A DNA stretch of 14,371 nt from Chloroflexota bacterium (GCA_013153135.1 JAADFA010000134.1:1-14371); one strand, 5' to 3'. Counted from the stretch's first letter, positions 1-7,410 are shown. A program made the numbers and translations. The notes: generated by a model not told the origin, from the sequence alone.

Positions 1-11
1 ATATCATCCAT
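1..11 (-). CDS. 5' end of an unidentified gene cut by the window edge
   Basis: An ATG at 11-9 on the minus strand is followed by GAT GAT and then the window edge, so only Met-Asp-Asp can be read. The start is credible because GGAGGAAGG lies upstream with AAGG six bases from the ATG, and a promoter-like pair of hexamers sits at 54-82 with its expected start near 47. The truB-side terminator (131-163) separates it from the large operon, so it would be its own transcription unit running out of the window. Nothing can be said about function. Confidence 0.45.
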
Positions 12-21
12 GCCGTGCCTT

Positions 22-35
22 CCTCCGGCAGGAGG
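22..35 (-). promoter_or_regulatory. Small hairpin over the ribosome binding site of the left-edge gene
   Basis: On the minus strand CCTCC (35-31), a four-base loop TGCC and GGAGG (26-22) form a perfect five-pair hairpin. The 3' arm is the core of the Shine-Dalgarno sequence of the gene starting at 11. If the RNA folds this way, ribosome access would be reduced. The stem is short, so a regulatory role is a guess. Confidence 0.35.
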
Positions 36-53
36 CCTACAAAGGACGTGGTT

Positions 54-82
54 ATCATAACCGAAAGCCAGGAAGTTGTCCA
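54..82 (-). promoter_or_regulatory. Sigma-70-type promoter for the left-edge gene
   Basis: The minus strand reads TGGACA (82-77), 17 bases, then TATGAT (59-54). Each hexamer is one mismatch from consensus and the spacing is ideal. Transcription would begin near 47, leaving a leader of about 36 bases before the ATG at 11. It lies downstream of the truB terminator, so it starts a fresh unit. Confidence 0.6.
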
Positions 83-130
83 GTTTTTCACAAGCTTGCA
101 AGTGTGCTCTGCTGGGGGACCTATCCTGAA

Positions 131-163
131 AAATAAAACAGCCCCGGCTGACGAAGCCGGGGC
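131..163 (-). terminator. Intrinsic terminator of the nusA-truB operon
   Basis: GCCCCGGCT (141-149) and AGCCGGGGC (155-163) form a perfect nine-pair stem with a five-base loop. Read on the minus strand the stem is followed by TGTTTTATTTTT, a good U-tract. It lies 31 bp past the truB stop codon and closes the leftward operon. Confidence 0.9.
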
Positions 164-194
164 CCACGATGATGAGGTGCAAGAACGAACAATA

Positions 195-1220
195 CTAAAC
201 GGCCATGAGCACTTTACGGGGACGTAGCATCCCTTCCTTGGGATCGTATTGCATGATAGCCAGGAGATCGCCTTGTTCGGTTACCACGCGGATAAGTTGT
301 TCTGGGTCAAAGGCGCGTGGCGCGGGTACAGGATGGCCGTGGCGCACCTTATCGACGAGGTCGGGCGGGAGCTCGAGTAGTGGCCAGTTCGGCAGCGCGT
401 CGACCGCAGGGATTAGGTATTTGTGCCATTCCCCCGTTGTGAAGGCCTCTTGCAGGCGCCGCAAGGGGACTGCGTCGCGTAAAGTAAAGGAGCCGCTTTG
501 GGTGCGTCGTAGGGCAGTGAGGTGCGCGCCGCATCCCAGGCGTTGTCCCAAATCGTGCGCGAGGGAACGAATGTAGGTCCCGGCTGACGCGTGAATATCG
601 AGCACCAATTCGGGCGGAACCCATTCGAGAAGATTGAGCTCGTAAATGCGCACTTTTCGCGGCTTGAGATCGACGGGTTTGCCCTCGCGCGCGAGCTGAT
701 ACGCGCGTTTGCCACGCACACGAATTGCCGAATATGGTGGCGGAACTTGCTCAATTTCACCCACAAAGGGCTGTAGTGCGGCTTCGATCTCGGCTTCGCT
801 GAGTTCCGGACAGGGGCGTGTGGCTACGACCCGCCCATCCGCGTCGTAGGTGTCGGTTTCGACCCCAAGACGCAACGTGGCCATGTAGCGTTTGTCTGAC
901 GCACTCAACCATTCACTCAAGCGCACTGCAGGCCCGATGAGCACCACCAGCACCCCTGACGCGCGCGGGTCCAGCGTGCCCGTATGCCCTGAGCGCCGGA
1001 TACCGGTGCCGCGTCGGATGATTTGGACCACGTCGTGCGACGTGAGCCCAACGGGCTTATCGACGACCAAGACACCAGATACCCGTTGTAGCAGGTCGGG
1101 ATCTGTGCGTGCGTGAAGGTTCAACCGCGGCGAGGCCCATCGGTTGTTGCGTGTGCGGCGACGAGAACGCCGCGACGTCCGGCTGGACGCTTGCCACGCC
1201 GCGCCATGCCGTTCGACCAT
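195..1220 (-). CDS. truB: tRNA pseudouridine(55) synthase TruB
   Basis: TruB converts U55 in the T-loop of tRNAs to pseudouridine. The product is 341 residues. The family opening GVLVVDKPVGLTSHDVV is at about 49-65, and the catalytic aspartate is Asp84 in GHTGTLDP (78-85). RGKRAYQLAREGK and SAGTYIRSLAHDLG follow in the expected order. Residues ~290-341 resemble the PUA-like C-terminal domain (RVVTEQGDLLAI...LRPRKVL). The start at 1220 is chosen because GGGGAGGTGAGG stands directly before the ATG. This gives about 45 residues ahead of the conserved core, rich in Arg and Ser; a later start is possible but I see no comparable ribosome site. It is the last gene of the operon, 57 bp after nrnA, and a terminator follows. 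This family and gene order are well established, so the call is secure. Confidence 0.95.
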   Translation of the reverse strand: MVERHGAAWQASSRTSRRSRRRTRNNRWASPRLNLHARTDPDLLQRVSGVLVVDKPVGLTSHDVVQIIRRGTGIRRSGHTGTLDPRASGVLVVLIGPAVRLSEWLSASDKRYMATLRLGVETDTYDADGRVVATRPCPELSEAEIEAALQPFVGEIEQVPPPYSAIRVRGKRAYQLAREGKPVDLKPRKVRIYELNLLEWVPPELVLDIHASAGTYIRSLAHDLGQRLGCGAHLTALRRTQSGSFTLRDAVPLRRLQEAFTTGEWHKYLIPAVDALPNWPLLELPPDLVDKVRHGHPVPAPRAFDPEQLIRVVTEQGDLLAIMQYDPKEGMLRPRKVLMAV

Positions 1221-1277
1221 ACCTCACCTCCCCATAAATGATTTGCCCCTCCGACAGGGGAGGGCCGGGCGAGCCTT

Positions 1278-2246
1278 TTAGAGGGTCCGGGTGCGGTAGA
1301 ACTGTACCGTACGCGCCAAAACTTGCTCGCGTACCTGGTCCAACGTGCCTTCCACTCGCGCGCCAGCCGCGGCCGTGTGCCCCCCTCCACCAAAGGACCG
1401 GGCCAGCTCGCCAACATCCCAGCCCTCTTTGGCTCGCCAGCTTACCTTGATGCGACCGGGTTCATCGAGCTCAATCAACACCACCGATATGGATGCTTCA
1501 CGTACGTTGAGCAGATGATTGACCAAACCTGCGTCGTCCGGTTCAGGAAAACCCGTAGCTTCCCGATCGGCGCGAGTCAGATAAGACCAAACCACGCCTT
1601 CAATAAGCTGAGCGCGCGCCTGCCCAATGCCTAAATATCGGGTCATCGCGAAGGATTTTGCGACCATGGCTTCGTAAAATGCAAGGGAGATATCCGCGCC
1701 GGCCTCCATCAACCGCGCGGCTAGGCGTAAAGTCTCGGGGCGCACCGTGGGCGCGCGCAAACCCAGGGTATCGGTGATCAAGCCAGTGAGCAAAGCAAGA
1801 GCGCTTTCGCGCGGCAGGGGCAAGCCCCAGTCAGCGAGATGTTCCGCGATGATCGCGGTGGTTGATGGCGCGTCGGGCTCAACCACATTGTAGCGACCAA
1901 AGTGGGTGTTGGTCTTGTGGTGGTCGATGTTGACGTCGACGGCCCAATTCGCAGGCAACGCGTCGCCGACGCGGGAACGATCGCCGCAATCTACCGCGAC
2001 CACGAGATCGGGGCGCTGCTGCGCGCGCGATTGGATGGTTTCGGCCGCGGGTAAAAAACGTAGGTTTTCAGGCACGGGATCAGCCAAGACCAGCGCCACC
2101 TGCTTACCTTGGGCTCGCAGGGCCCATCCTAAGCCTAATAACGAACCAACCGCATCACCGTCGGGACTCACATGGGAGACGAGCACGAACGTGCGTGCCT
2201 GCTGAAACGCACGGCGAATCACGTCATGGGGCTTATGAGGGTCCAT
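1278..2246 (-). CDS. nrnA: DHH-family phosphoesterase, NrnA-type oligoribonuclease / pAp phosphatase
   Basis: Family members degrade short RNA oligonucleotides and dephosphorylate 3',5'-pAp using two Mn ions. The product is 322 residues. Metal-binding motifs are in order: SHVSPDGDAVGS (24-35, with His25, Asp29, Asp31), VDCGD (85-89), the signature DHH at 108-110 in NIDHHKTNTHFG, and Asp159 in GLITDT. The DHHA1 substrate-binding motif FGGGGHTAAAGA lies near the C-terminus (~285-296). The ATG at 2246 is preferred: GGAGGAGG lies nine bases upstream, and it overlaps the end of rbfA by 14 bp, suggesting translational coupling. A longer reading to 2336 would run deep into rbfA and adds only a basic, low-complexity stretch. 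Its place between rbfA and truB is a known arrangement in several phyla. The exact substrate is inferred from family membership. Confidence 0.9.
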   Translation of the reverse strand: MDPHKPHDVIRRAFQQARTFVLVSHVSPDGDAVGSLLGLGWALRAQGKQVALVLADPVPENLRFLPAAETIQSRAQQRPDLVVAVDCGDRSRVGDALPANWAVDVNIDHHKTNTHFGRYNVVEPDAPSTTAIIAEHLADWGLPLPRESALALLTGLITDTLGLRAPTVRPETLRLAARLMEAGADISLAFYEAMVAKSFAMTRYLGIGQARAQLIEGVVWSYLTRADREATGFPEPDDAGLVNHLLNVREASISVVLIELDEPGRIKVSWRAKEGWDVGELARSFGGGGHTAAAGARVEGTLDQVREQVLARTVQFYRTRTL

Positions 2247-2664
2247 GGGCGGATGCCTCCTCCGGGCCCTGGGCTTCCTCGCTGGTATCAGCGTCTTGCT
2301 CCAGGGCCGCGCGCCGTTCGGCTTCAAGTTGGGCAAAGAGTTGCTCTAACCGCGCGGCGCGCTCGGGCGTGGGGTCCCAATGAAAGCGAAGCCGCGGGAA
2401 CGTCCGCAGGTGCGCCATCCGTTGCGCTAGCATAGTGCGCAAGAATCCCTTCGCGTGCTCAAGCGCGCGCAAAATCTCATCTTTGCGCTCGGACCCTTCC
2501 ACTGCAGAAACGTAGATATCTGCGTAGGCCAATTCGCGATCGACCTCGACGTCGGTCACATTTACCCCTTGCAGTCGAGGGTCGGCCACGTCAAAGAGGA
2601 AAATTTCGGCCAGCTCTTCTTTAATACGCTCTTCGATGCGCCGGAGTCGTAACTCGCCCACCAT
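2233..2664 (-). CDS. rbfA: 30S ribosome-binding factor RbfA
   Basis: RbfA binds the maturing 30S subunit near the 5' end of 16S rRNA and helps late assembly. The product is 143 residues, close to the usual ~120 plus a short tail. Family hallmarks are RLRRIEERIKEELAEI at the N-terminus, DPRLQGVNVTDVEVDREL, a hydrophobic strand ADIYVSAVEG, a helix with LRTMLAQRM, and RTFPRLRFHWDPTPER. The last ~25 residues are acidic and probably disordered. The ATG at 2664 is chosen because AGGAGGAAGG lies just upstream; an ATG at 2688 has no such site. It follows infB by 46 bp and overlaps nrnA by 14 bp. Confidence 0.95.
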   Translation of the reverse strand: MVGELRLRRIEERIKEELAEIFLFDVADPRLQGVNVTDVEVDRELAYADIYVSAVEGSERKDEILRALEHAKGFLRTMLAQRMAHLRTFPRLRFHWDPTPERAARLEQLFAQLEAERRAALEQDADTSEEAQGPEEASAHGPS

Positions 2665-2710
2665 GACCTTCCTCCTCGTCCCCCTCATGAGCTGGCAAGA
2701 AGGGCGGGGT

Positions 2711-4510
2711 TTATTCGGGTTTGCGTTCCTCCAGGGTGTAGCAGATCAGCCGATCGCCCTTTTGGAAGTTCTTGAATCCTTTGATGCCGATACCACATTC
2801 GAAGCCTTCACGTACTTCGCGCACATCCTCTTTATACCGCTTTAAGGACGCAATCTCGCCGTCGTAGAGTACATCGTCGCCCCGCAGCACCCGTACGCGC
2901 GCGTTACGCCGAATGACGCCGCGGCGCACCCGGCAGCCCGCAACTTTGCCTAACTTAGCCGCGGGGAAGACCGCAAGCACTTCGGCTTCGCCCAACACGA
3001 CCTCTTGCACTTCAGGCTCCAAGAGGCCCTTGAGCGCCTTTTCGATATCTTCGAGTAACTCATAAATTACGCGGTAGATGCGAATGGAAACGCCCTCACG
3101 TTCCGCGACGCGCCGCGCGGCCGCGTCGGCCTTCACATTGAAGCCAATGACGATAGCATTGGACGCGGCCGCGAGCATGACGTCGTTCTCGGTAATGTTG
3201 CCCACGTCCGCGTGCAAGATTTCAACGGGGATATCATTACGTTCAGCAATCCGTTGGATGGAGCTGACGATGGGCTCCAAGGAACCCTGGACGTCGACTT
3301 TGACCACCAGGCGTAAGCTCTTAACTTCGCCCTGAGTCAGTTGTTCAAACAGCGACTCCAGGTCGATCTTCTTGCGCTTCTCGCGGCGGCGTTGTTCGAT
3401 CTCTTCCAGGCGCTTTTCCACGATGGCCCGAGCTTCCTTTTCGTTCTTGACTTTGTAGAACAGGCTCCCGGCTTCGGGGATGTCGTGGAACCCAAGCATA
3501 CCCACGGGGGTTGAAGGCCCTGCTTCTTTGATGCGTTTGCCTGTGTGGTCGAAGAGCGCGCGCACTTTGCCATACGTAGTTCCTGCGACCAGGACATCCC
3601 CCACGCGCAAAGTGCCGTTTTGCACCAAGAGAGTTGCGACAACACCTTGGCCTTTCTTGCGTTGGGCTTCGATGACTGTGCCGAACACGCGGCCTTGGGG
3701 ATTGGCGCGGATATCGCTGCTTTCGGCTACCAGCAAGATAGCGTCCAGCAGCTCGTCCAGGTTCTGCCGGTGGCGGGCCGAGATTTCCACCATGATGGTG
3801 TCGCCGCCCCACTCTTGGGGGATGAGGCCCAGGTCCGCGAGTTGCTGGCGTACCCGATCGGGCCGTGCGTTGGGCTTATCGATTTTGTTGATGGCCACGA
3901 CTATGGGAACCCGGGCTGCGCGCGCATGGTTGATGGCTTCGCGCGTTTGGGGCATCACGCCGTCATCCGCGGCGACCACCAGGACGACGATATCCGCGCC
4001 TTTAGCCCCACGCGCGCGCAGGGAAGTGAAAGCCGCGTGTCCTGGTGTGTCGATAAACGTGATTTTCTGCCCGTCATGCTCAATTTGGTACGCACGAATG
4101 TGCTGGGTGATGCCGCCGGCCTCCCGTTCAGCGATGTTGGTGTTGCGAATGGCATCGAGAAGTGTGGTTTTGCCGTGATCCACATGGCCCAGAACCGCGA
4201 CGACAGGGGGGCGCGGTTGCAATTTATCTTCCGGCTCGGCCTGCAACCATTTGCGCCATAGGGGTAAATCGCCTTCTTCTTCCTGCTGTGGTGCTTCGGC
4301 TTCGGGCAAGGCCAAGCGCACTTCGCGGCCTAGCTCCTCGGCCACAATGGCCGCGGTATCAAAGTCAATAGTTTGATTTAAGCTAGCCATCACACCCGCG
4401 TTCATCAGGGTTTTGACCAGTTCAATGGGCGTGACGCGCAAGGCTTCGGCTAGCTCACGCACGGTAAGGGTTGGCGGCAGTTCAATGACATCGCGGGTTT
4501 TTGAGGCCAT
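2711..4510 (-). CDS. infB: Translation initiation factor IF-2
   Basis: IF-2 is the GTPase that brings fMet-tRNA to the 30S subunit and promotes subunit joining. The product is 599 residues, a compact form without the long N-terminal extension of enterobacteria. An IF2_N domain opens the protein (IELPPTLTVRELAEAL, 9-24). The G domain shows G1 GHVDHGKT (108-115), G2 GGITQH (132-137), G3 DTPGH (154-158), G4 NKID (208-211) and G5 SA (244-245). The later beta-barrel domains and the fMet-binding C2 domain (ECGIGIKGFKNFQKGD near the end) are intact. The ATG at 4510 has GGGAGG nine bases upstream. An ATG at 4516 overlaps the rnpM stop as TGATG and would add two residues; I cannot exclude it. The initiator tRNA it carries is encoded at the head of the same operon. 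Confidence 0.96.
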   Translation of the reverse strand: MASKTRDVIELPPTLTVRELAEALRVTPIELVKTLMNAGVMASLNQTIDFDTAAIVAEELGREVRLALPEAEAPQQEEEGDLPLWRKWLQAEPEDKLQPRPPVVAVLGHVDHGKTTLLDAIRNTNIAEREAGGITQHIRAYQIEHDGQKITFIDTPGHAAFTSLRARGAKGADIVVLVVAADDGVMPQTREAINHARAARVPIVVAINKIDKPNARPDRVRQQLADLGLIPQEWGGDTIMVEISARHRQNLDELLDAILLVAESSDIRANPQGRVFGTVIEAQRKKGQGVVATLLVQNGTLRVGDVLVAGTTYGKVRALFDHTGKRIKEAGPSTPVGMLGFHDIPEAGSLFYKVKNEKEARAIVEKRLEEIEQRRREKRKKIDLESLFEQLTQGEVKSLRLVVKVDVQGSLEPIVSSIQRIAERNDIPVEILHADVGNITENDVMLAAASNAIVIGFNVKADAAARRVAEREGVSIRIYRVIYELLEDIEKALKGLLEPEVQEVVLGEAEVLAVFPAAKLGKVAGCRVRRGVIRRNARVRVLRGDDVLYDGEIASLKRYKEDVREVREGFECGIGIKGFKNFQKGDRLICYTLEERKPE

Positions 4511-4515
4511 GGGCA

Positions 4516-4845
4516 TCACCCTCCCTGTTCCGTTGGGGTTTGGGTTGCATCGTTTACGGGCTCATGGGGCAGCGTCTCCATAAAGGCCCGCAAGTGCTGG
4601 ATATCCTCTTGCGTCAACGTAGTTCGCAGCGCGTGGGCGAAGGCTCGGCGTTTAAACGCGGCTTCCCAGCACGCGCGGTTGGCGTGCACATACGCGCCAC
4701 GGCCGGGCAAGCGTCGCGTTGGGTCCACCCGAACCCCGTCGGGCGTTCGCACCACCCGGATCATCTCCCATTTTGAGGATACTGTACGGCATCCGATACA
4801 CGTACGTTGCGGGATGTGCTTGCCCCGACGGCGCTTGGGGGCCAT
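4516..4845 (-). CDS. rnpM: YlxR-family RNA-binding protein (RnpM)
   Basis: This small protein is normally encoded between nusA and infB. The Firmicutes homologue is reported to bind RNase P RNA. The product is 109 residues. The family signature RTCIGCR appears near residue 15, followed by WEMIRVVRTPDGVRVDPTRR, PGRGAYVHANRACWEAAFKRRAF and a short acidic/Thr-rich tail. The ATG at 4845 is chosen because TAGGAGG sits nine bases upstream; the longer open frame to 4926 would overlap nusA and adds a non-conserved stretch. It follows nusA by 68 bp, and its TGA adjoins the infB start. Identification rests on the signature and the strictly conserved gene position. The RNase P role is carried over from the family. 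Confidence 0.9.
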   Translation of the reverse strand: MAPKRRRGKHIPQRTCIGCRTVSSKWEMIRVVRTPDGVRVDPTRRLPGRGAYVHANRACWEAAFKRRAFAHALRTTLTQEDIQHLRAFMETLPHEPVNDATQTPTEQGG

Positions 4846-4913
4846 GTCCTGCCTCCTAATTCGCGCGCTCGAGCTCAAAAAGGTCGCGGGGTTTGCATCC
4901 CCTTCCAAGCGGC

Positions 4914-6989
4914 TTACCAATCCCAATCGTCCTCACTGTCCCGCTTACGCTTGCGTCGGGCAAAGAGGACGTCGTCTTGCCCATCCACGTAATCCAGCTC
5001 CACATAGCGTTTGGGCTTCTTCTTGGCTTTTTTCTTCTTTTTGCTCTTGCGCGGCTTGGGACGAGGCATTTCTTCCTCTTCATCCTCGATCTCGTCCACC
5101 AGTTCCGCCGCGCTTTCAAAGATTTGGTCGGCTGCGAAGAGCTCATCCAGCGAGACGTCTTCGTCCTCGGCTGGCTGGGTTTCGGCCACGATAAGGCTAT
5201 CCTCGGGCATGGGCGGCGCCCAGGCTTCGGGTTCCGCGGTTTCATCGGACTGTACCTCAGCCGCGAGGGCATCGACCTCGGCCGCGGCTGGCTCGCTCGG
5301 TACTTCCGCCTGTGGCGCCTCCTCTTCGTCGGGCTCCGCGGTCGTCATGGGCACAGCCTCGGCTTCGGGTTCCGCTTCAGGCATGGCTTCAACCGGCTCC
5401 GTGGGCGCCTCCAGCGCACCGGCTGTGGCTTCGGGCTCAGCCTCGACGTCGGCCGCGGCTTCGGCTTCCACGGGCTCAGGTTGATGTGCCTTTAGATAGG
5501 CGTCTACCGCGCGCTCTAGTTCGCTCATGGCTCGCGGGCCAACGCCGTCTAGGATAAGGATCGCGTCCTTATCGCGGCGCAGCTGGACGATGAGATCGCC
5601 CACGGTGGTATAGCCTGCATCGGTCAAGAGCATGGTCAGCCGCGGGGAAAGGTTGAGCACGTCCAGAGATTGCTCAAAGGCCTCGTCCGGAATCCCTGCG
5701 CGCAAGCGGGCTTCGGCCTCAGCTTCGGCCTGGCGTCGCGCGCGAATCTGGGCCAAGATGCCCCGTTCAACCCGGTCGATGAATTGAAAGAGGAAGTCGT
5801 ATTCCTCGGGCGTGAGCGAGCGCCCTTGCCGCTTGCGTTCGAGCAGGGCTTCGACCTGGCGGATGGTTTCGCCTTCTTCTTCCAAGATGTCCGCGTAGTC
5901 TTCGGAGCGGTACAGCTTTTGCAGTGCGCCTTCCGCGGCTTCGATGATGCTCTTGATGTCAATGCGCCAACGAGTCAGCTTGGCCGCGAGGCGCACGTTT
6001 TGCCCTTCCTTGCCAATGGCCTGGCTCAGCTGGTCCTCAGAGACGACCACCATCGCGGTCCGTGGCCCTTCGCCCTCTTGCAAATAGACGCCTTTGACCC
6101 GCGCGGGACTTAGAGCCTTGGCAATAAAGACCGCAGGATTCGGGTCCCACTCAATGATGTCGATTTTCTCGTTGTTGAGCTCGCGCATGATGGCCTGAAT
6201 GCGGGACCCACGAATACCAATGCACGCACCGACCGCGTCAATGTTGGGTGCGATGGCCGAGACGGCGATTTTGGAGCGTCGGCCGGCTTCGCGCGCGATG
6301 GCGCGAATTTCCACCTCCCCCCGTTGGATTTCAGGAACTTCTTCCTCCAAGAGCCGGCGCAGAAAGTTTTGGTGGGCGCGCGAAAGGATGATGTACGGCC
6401 CGCGCGGGGTCTTTTTGACCTCAAGGAGAAGCGCGCGGATGCGGTCGTGGTTGCGGAAGCGTTCACCAGGAATTTGTTCCTTATAGGGCAGGTGACCTTC
6501 CGCGCGCTTTTCCAGGCCAACCACGATCTCTTTATTGTTGACAGCCTGAACGACGCCGTGCACAATTTCGCCCTGGAGCTTGCGGAAGTGTTGATATTGC
6601 AGTTCCCGCTCGGTTTCTTGCAAGCGCTGCTTGATGACCTGCCGCGCGGTTTGCGTGGCGATGCGCCCAAAGTCCTTGGGCGTCACAGGAACCATGATAA
6701 TGTCGCCCACTTGCGCGTCGGGCTTATATTTACGGGCTTCCTCCAGGCTGATCTCAGTAGCCCGACGTCGGGGGTCGACCTCCTCGACGACCTCTTTCTC
6801 AGCCCAGAGCACAATCTGACCTTTGGGCAAATCGATCTGCACCTCGACCTTTTGGGACGAAGGTGCGTTGGTCATCTTGCGGTACGCGGCGATGAGGGCG
6901 TCTTGGAGGGCCTTGAGGATTTCCTCAGGTGGCAGTTCCCGTTCTTGGATGAGTTCGTTAAATGCGAGGAGAATTTCACTTCGAGCCAT
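4914..6989 (-). CDS. nusA: Transcription termination/antitermination factor NusA with a long C-terminal extension
   Basis: NusA binds RNA polymerase and nascent RNA to control pausing, termination and antitermination. The product is 691 residues, against ~350-495 for common forms. The N-terminal polymerase-binding domain spans ~1-130 and the S1 domain ~135-200. KH1 contains GACIGIRGSRIQAI (254-267) and KH2 contains SQAIGKEGQNVRLA (322-335). A charged linker leads to a helix-hairpin-helix-like domain at ~440-500 that resembles the C-terminal domain of RNA polymerase alpha (LNLSPRLTMLLTDAG, TTVGDL, GVGPRAMSELE). Residues ~503-640 are a Glu/Ala/Pro-rich acidic tail. Residues ~643-661 are very Lys-rich, and the protein ends in Asp/Trp. 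The ATG at 6989 has a GGAG nine bases upstream; a GTG at 7004 is the alternative. It is the first protein gene of the operon, behind tRNA-fMet, and rimP is not present. Confidence 0.95.
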   Translation of the reverse strand: MARSEILLAFNELIQERELPPEEILKALQDALIAAYRKMTNAPSSQKVEVQIDLPKGQIVLWAEKEVVEEVDPRRRATEISLEEARKYKPDAQVGDIIMVPVTPKDFGRIATQTARQVIKQRLQETERELQYQHFRKLQGEIVHGVVQAVNNKEIVVGLEKRAEGHLPYKEQIPGERFRNHDRIRALLLEVKKTPRGPYIILSRAHQNFLRRLLEEEVPEIQRGEVEIRAIAREAGRRSKIAVSAIAPNIDAVGACIGIRGSRIQAIMRELNNEKIDIIEWDPNPAVFIAKALSPARVKGVYLQEGEGPRTAMVVVSEDQLSQAIGKEGQNVRLAAKLTRWRIDIKSIIEAAEGALQKLYRSEDYADILEEEGETIRQVEALLERKRQGRSLTPEEYDFLFQFIDRVERGILAQIRARRQAEAEAEARLRAGIPDEAFEQSLDVLNLSPRLTMLLTDAGYTTVGDLIVQLRRDKDAILILDGVGPRAMSELERAVDAYLKAHQPEPVEAEAAADVEAEPEATAGALEAPTEPVEAMPEAEPEAEAVPMTTAEPDEEEAPQAEVPSEPAAAEVDALAAEVQSDETAEPEAWAPPMPEDSLIVAETQPAEDEDVSLDELFAADQIFESAAELVDEIEDEEEEMPRPKPRKSKKKKKAKKKPKRYVELDYVDGQDDVLFARRKRKRDSEDDWDW

Positions 6990-7010
6990 AGACCAACGCT
7001 CCACCCTACA

Positions 7011-7051
7011 CCAAAAAGGATTAAGAAGAGCCGCAGGCGAACCTGCGGCTC
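7011..7051 (-). terminator. Hairpin with U-rich tail between tRNA-fMet and nusA, possible attenuator
   Basis: GAGCCGCAGG (7028-7037) and CCTGCGGCTC (7042-7051) form a perfect ten-pair stem with a four-base loop. On the minus strand it is followed by TTCTTAATCCTTTTT, which is U-rich but interrupted. It starts eight bases after the tRNA and ends 22 bases before the nusA start. It could be a partial terminator that sets the tRNA-to-mRNA ratio, or a processing signal. No other promoter is evident before nusA, so read-through seems necessary. Confidence 0.7.
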
Positions 7052-7058
7052 CGCGAGG

Positions 7059-7130
<72 letters not shown>

Positions 7131-7154
7131 ACGCGTTTGCTCAAGCCGTCCCTA

Positions 7155-7183
7155 ATTATACGGAAGCCCCGGACCCGTGTCAA
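7155..7183 (-). promoter_or_regulatory. Perfect sigma-70 consensus promoter of the tRNA-fMet-nusA operon
   Basis: The minus strand reads TTGACA (7183-7178), exactly 17 bases, then TATAAT (7160-7155), an exact match at both hexamers. Transcription should begin near 7148, about 18 bases before the tRNA, leaving a short 5' leader for RNase P to remove. It is the only clear promoter for the downstream genes to truB. Confidence 0.93.
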
Positions 7184-7187
7184 GCAC

Positions 7188-7216
7188 TTGCCAAACGGCA
7201 GGCCTTCGGCTATAAT
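7188..7216 (+). promoter_or_regulatory. Sigma-70 promoter of the tRNA-Arg, tRNA-Gln, trmFO unit
   Basis: The plus strand reads TTGCCA (7188-7193), 17 bases, then TATAAT (7211-7216): one mismatch in the -35 box and none in the -10 box. The tRNA-Arg gene starts 12 bases after the -10 box. Its -35 box is only 4 bp from that of the opposing promoter, so the two are back-to-back and likely compete or share upstream contacts. Confidence 0.9.
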
Positions 7217-7228
7217 AAGCCATGCCTC

Positions 7229-7300
7229 GCCCCCGTAGCTCAGGGGATAGAGCGCTGGCCTCCGGAGCCAGAGACCCGCGTTCGAATCGCGGCGGGGGCA
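7229..7300 (+). tRNA. tRNA-Arg (anticodon CCG)
   Basis: The 72-base sequence folds into a full cloverleaf. The acceptor stem is GCCCCCG/CGGGGGC, and the D-arm is GCTC AGGGGATA GAGC. The anticodon stem CTGGC/GCCAG holds loop CTCCGGA, which gives anticodon CCG and reads the Arg codon CGG. The T-arm is CCGCG TTCGAAT CGCGG. The discriminator is A, and CCA is not encoded (TTT follows). It is the first gene of the rightward unit, five bases before tRNA-Gln. Confidence 0.97.
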
Positions 7301-7305
7301 TTTGT

Positions 7306-7377
7306 TGGGGGCTCGTCTAATCGGCAGGACAACGGGTTCTGGCCCCGTCAGTGGAGGTTCGAGTCCTCCGCCCCCAG
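7306..7377 (+). tRNA. tRNA-Gln (anticodon CTG)
   Basis: This is a 72-base cloverleaf. The acceptor stem is TGGGGGC/GCCCCCA with the T1-A72 pair typical of Gln tRNAs. The D-arm is GTCT AATCGGCA GGAC. The anticodon stem ACGGG/CCCGT holds loop TTCTGGC, giving anticodon CTG, which reads CAG. The T-arm is GGAGG TTCGAGT CCTCC. The discriminator is G and is followed by TCCA, so CCA is not directly encoded. A strong terminator begins four bases downstream. Confidence 0.97.
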
Positions 7378-7381
7378 TCCA

Positions 7382-7410
7382 CCCCCTCCCCATGGGAGGG
7401 GGTTTTCTTT
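7382..7410 (+). terminator. Intrinsic terminator after tRNA-Gln, before trmFO
   Basis: CCCCCTCCC (7382-7390) and GGGAGGGGG (7394-7402) form a nine-pair stem with a three-base loop, followed by TTTTCTTT. It ends 17 bases before the trmFO start, and the trmFO ribosome site follows at once. Since no promoter is visible between it and trmFO, partial read-through probably supplies the trmFO message. Confidence 0.88.

Noticed and set aside
15..227. Plus-strand 70-codon open frame between the left edge and truB
   Set aside because: It runs through the truB terminator hairpin and into the truB 3' end, has no ribosome site and shows no protein-like pattern.
1240..1272. Hairpin between nrnA and truB
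   Set aside because: The GC-rich stem has a bulge and no U-tract on the minus strand, so it is not a credible terminator.
3480..4261. Two long plus-strand frames opposite infB
   Set aside because: Both are antisense to the conserved IF-2 G domain and arise from GC-rich codon use.
4846..4913. Possible terminator between nusA and rnpM (GGGG...CCCC then CCTTTTT)
   Set aside because: The stem is only four pairs and the T-run is nine bases away; the operon is expected to continue.
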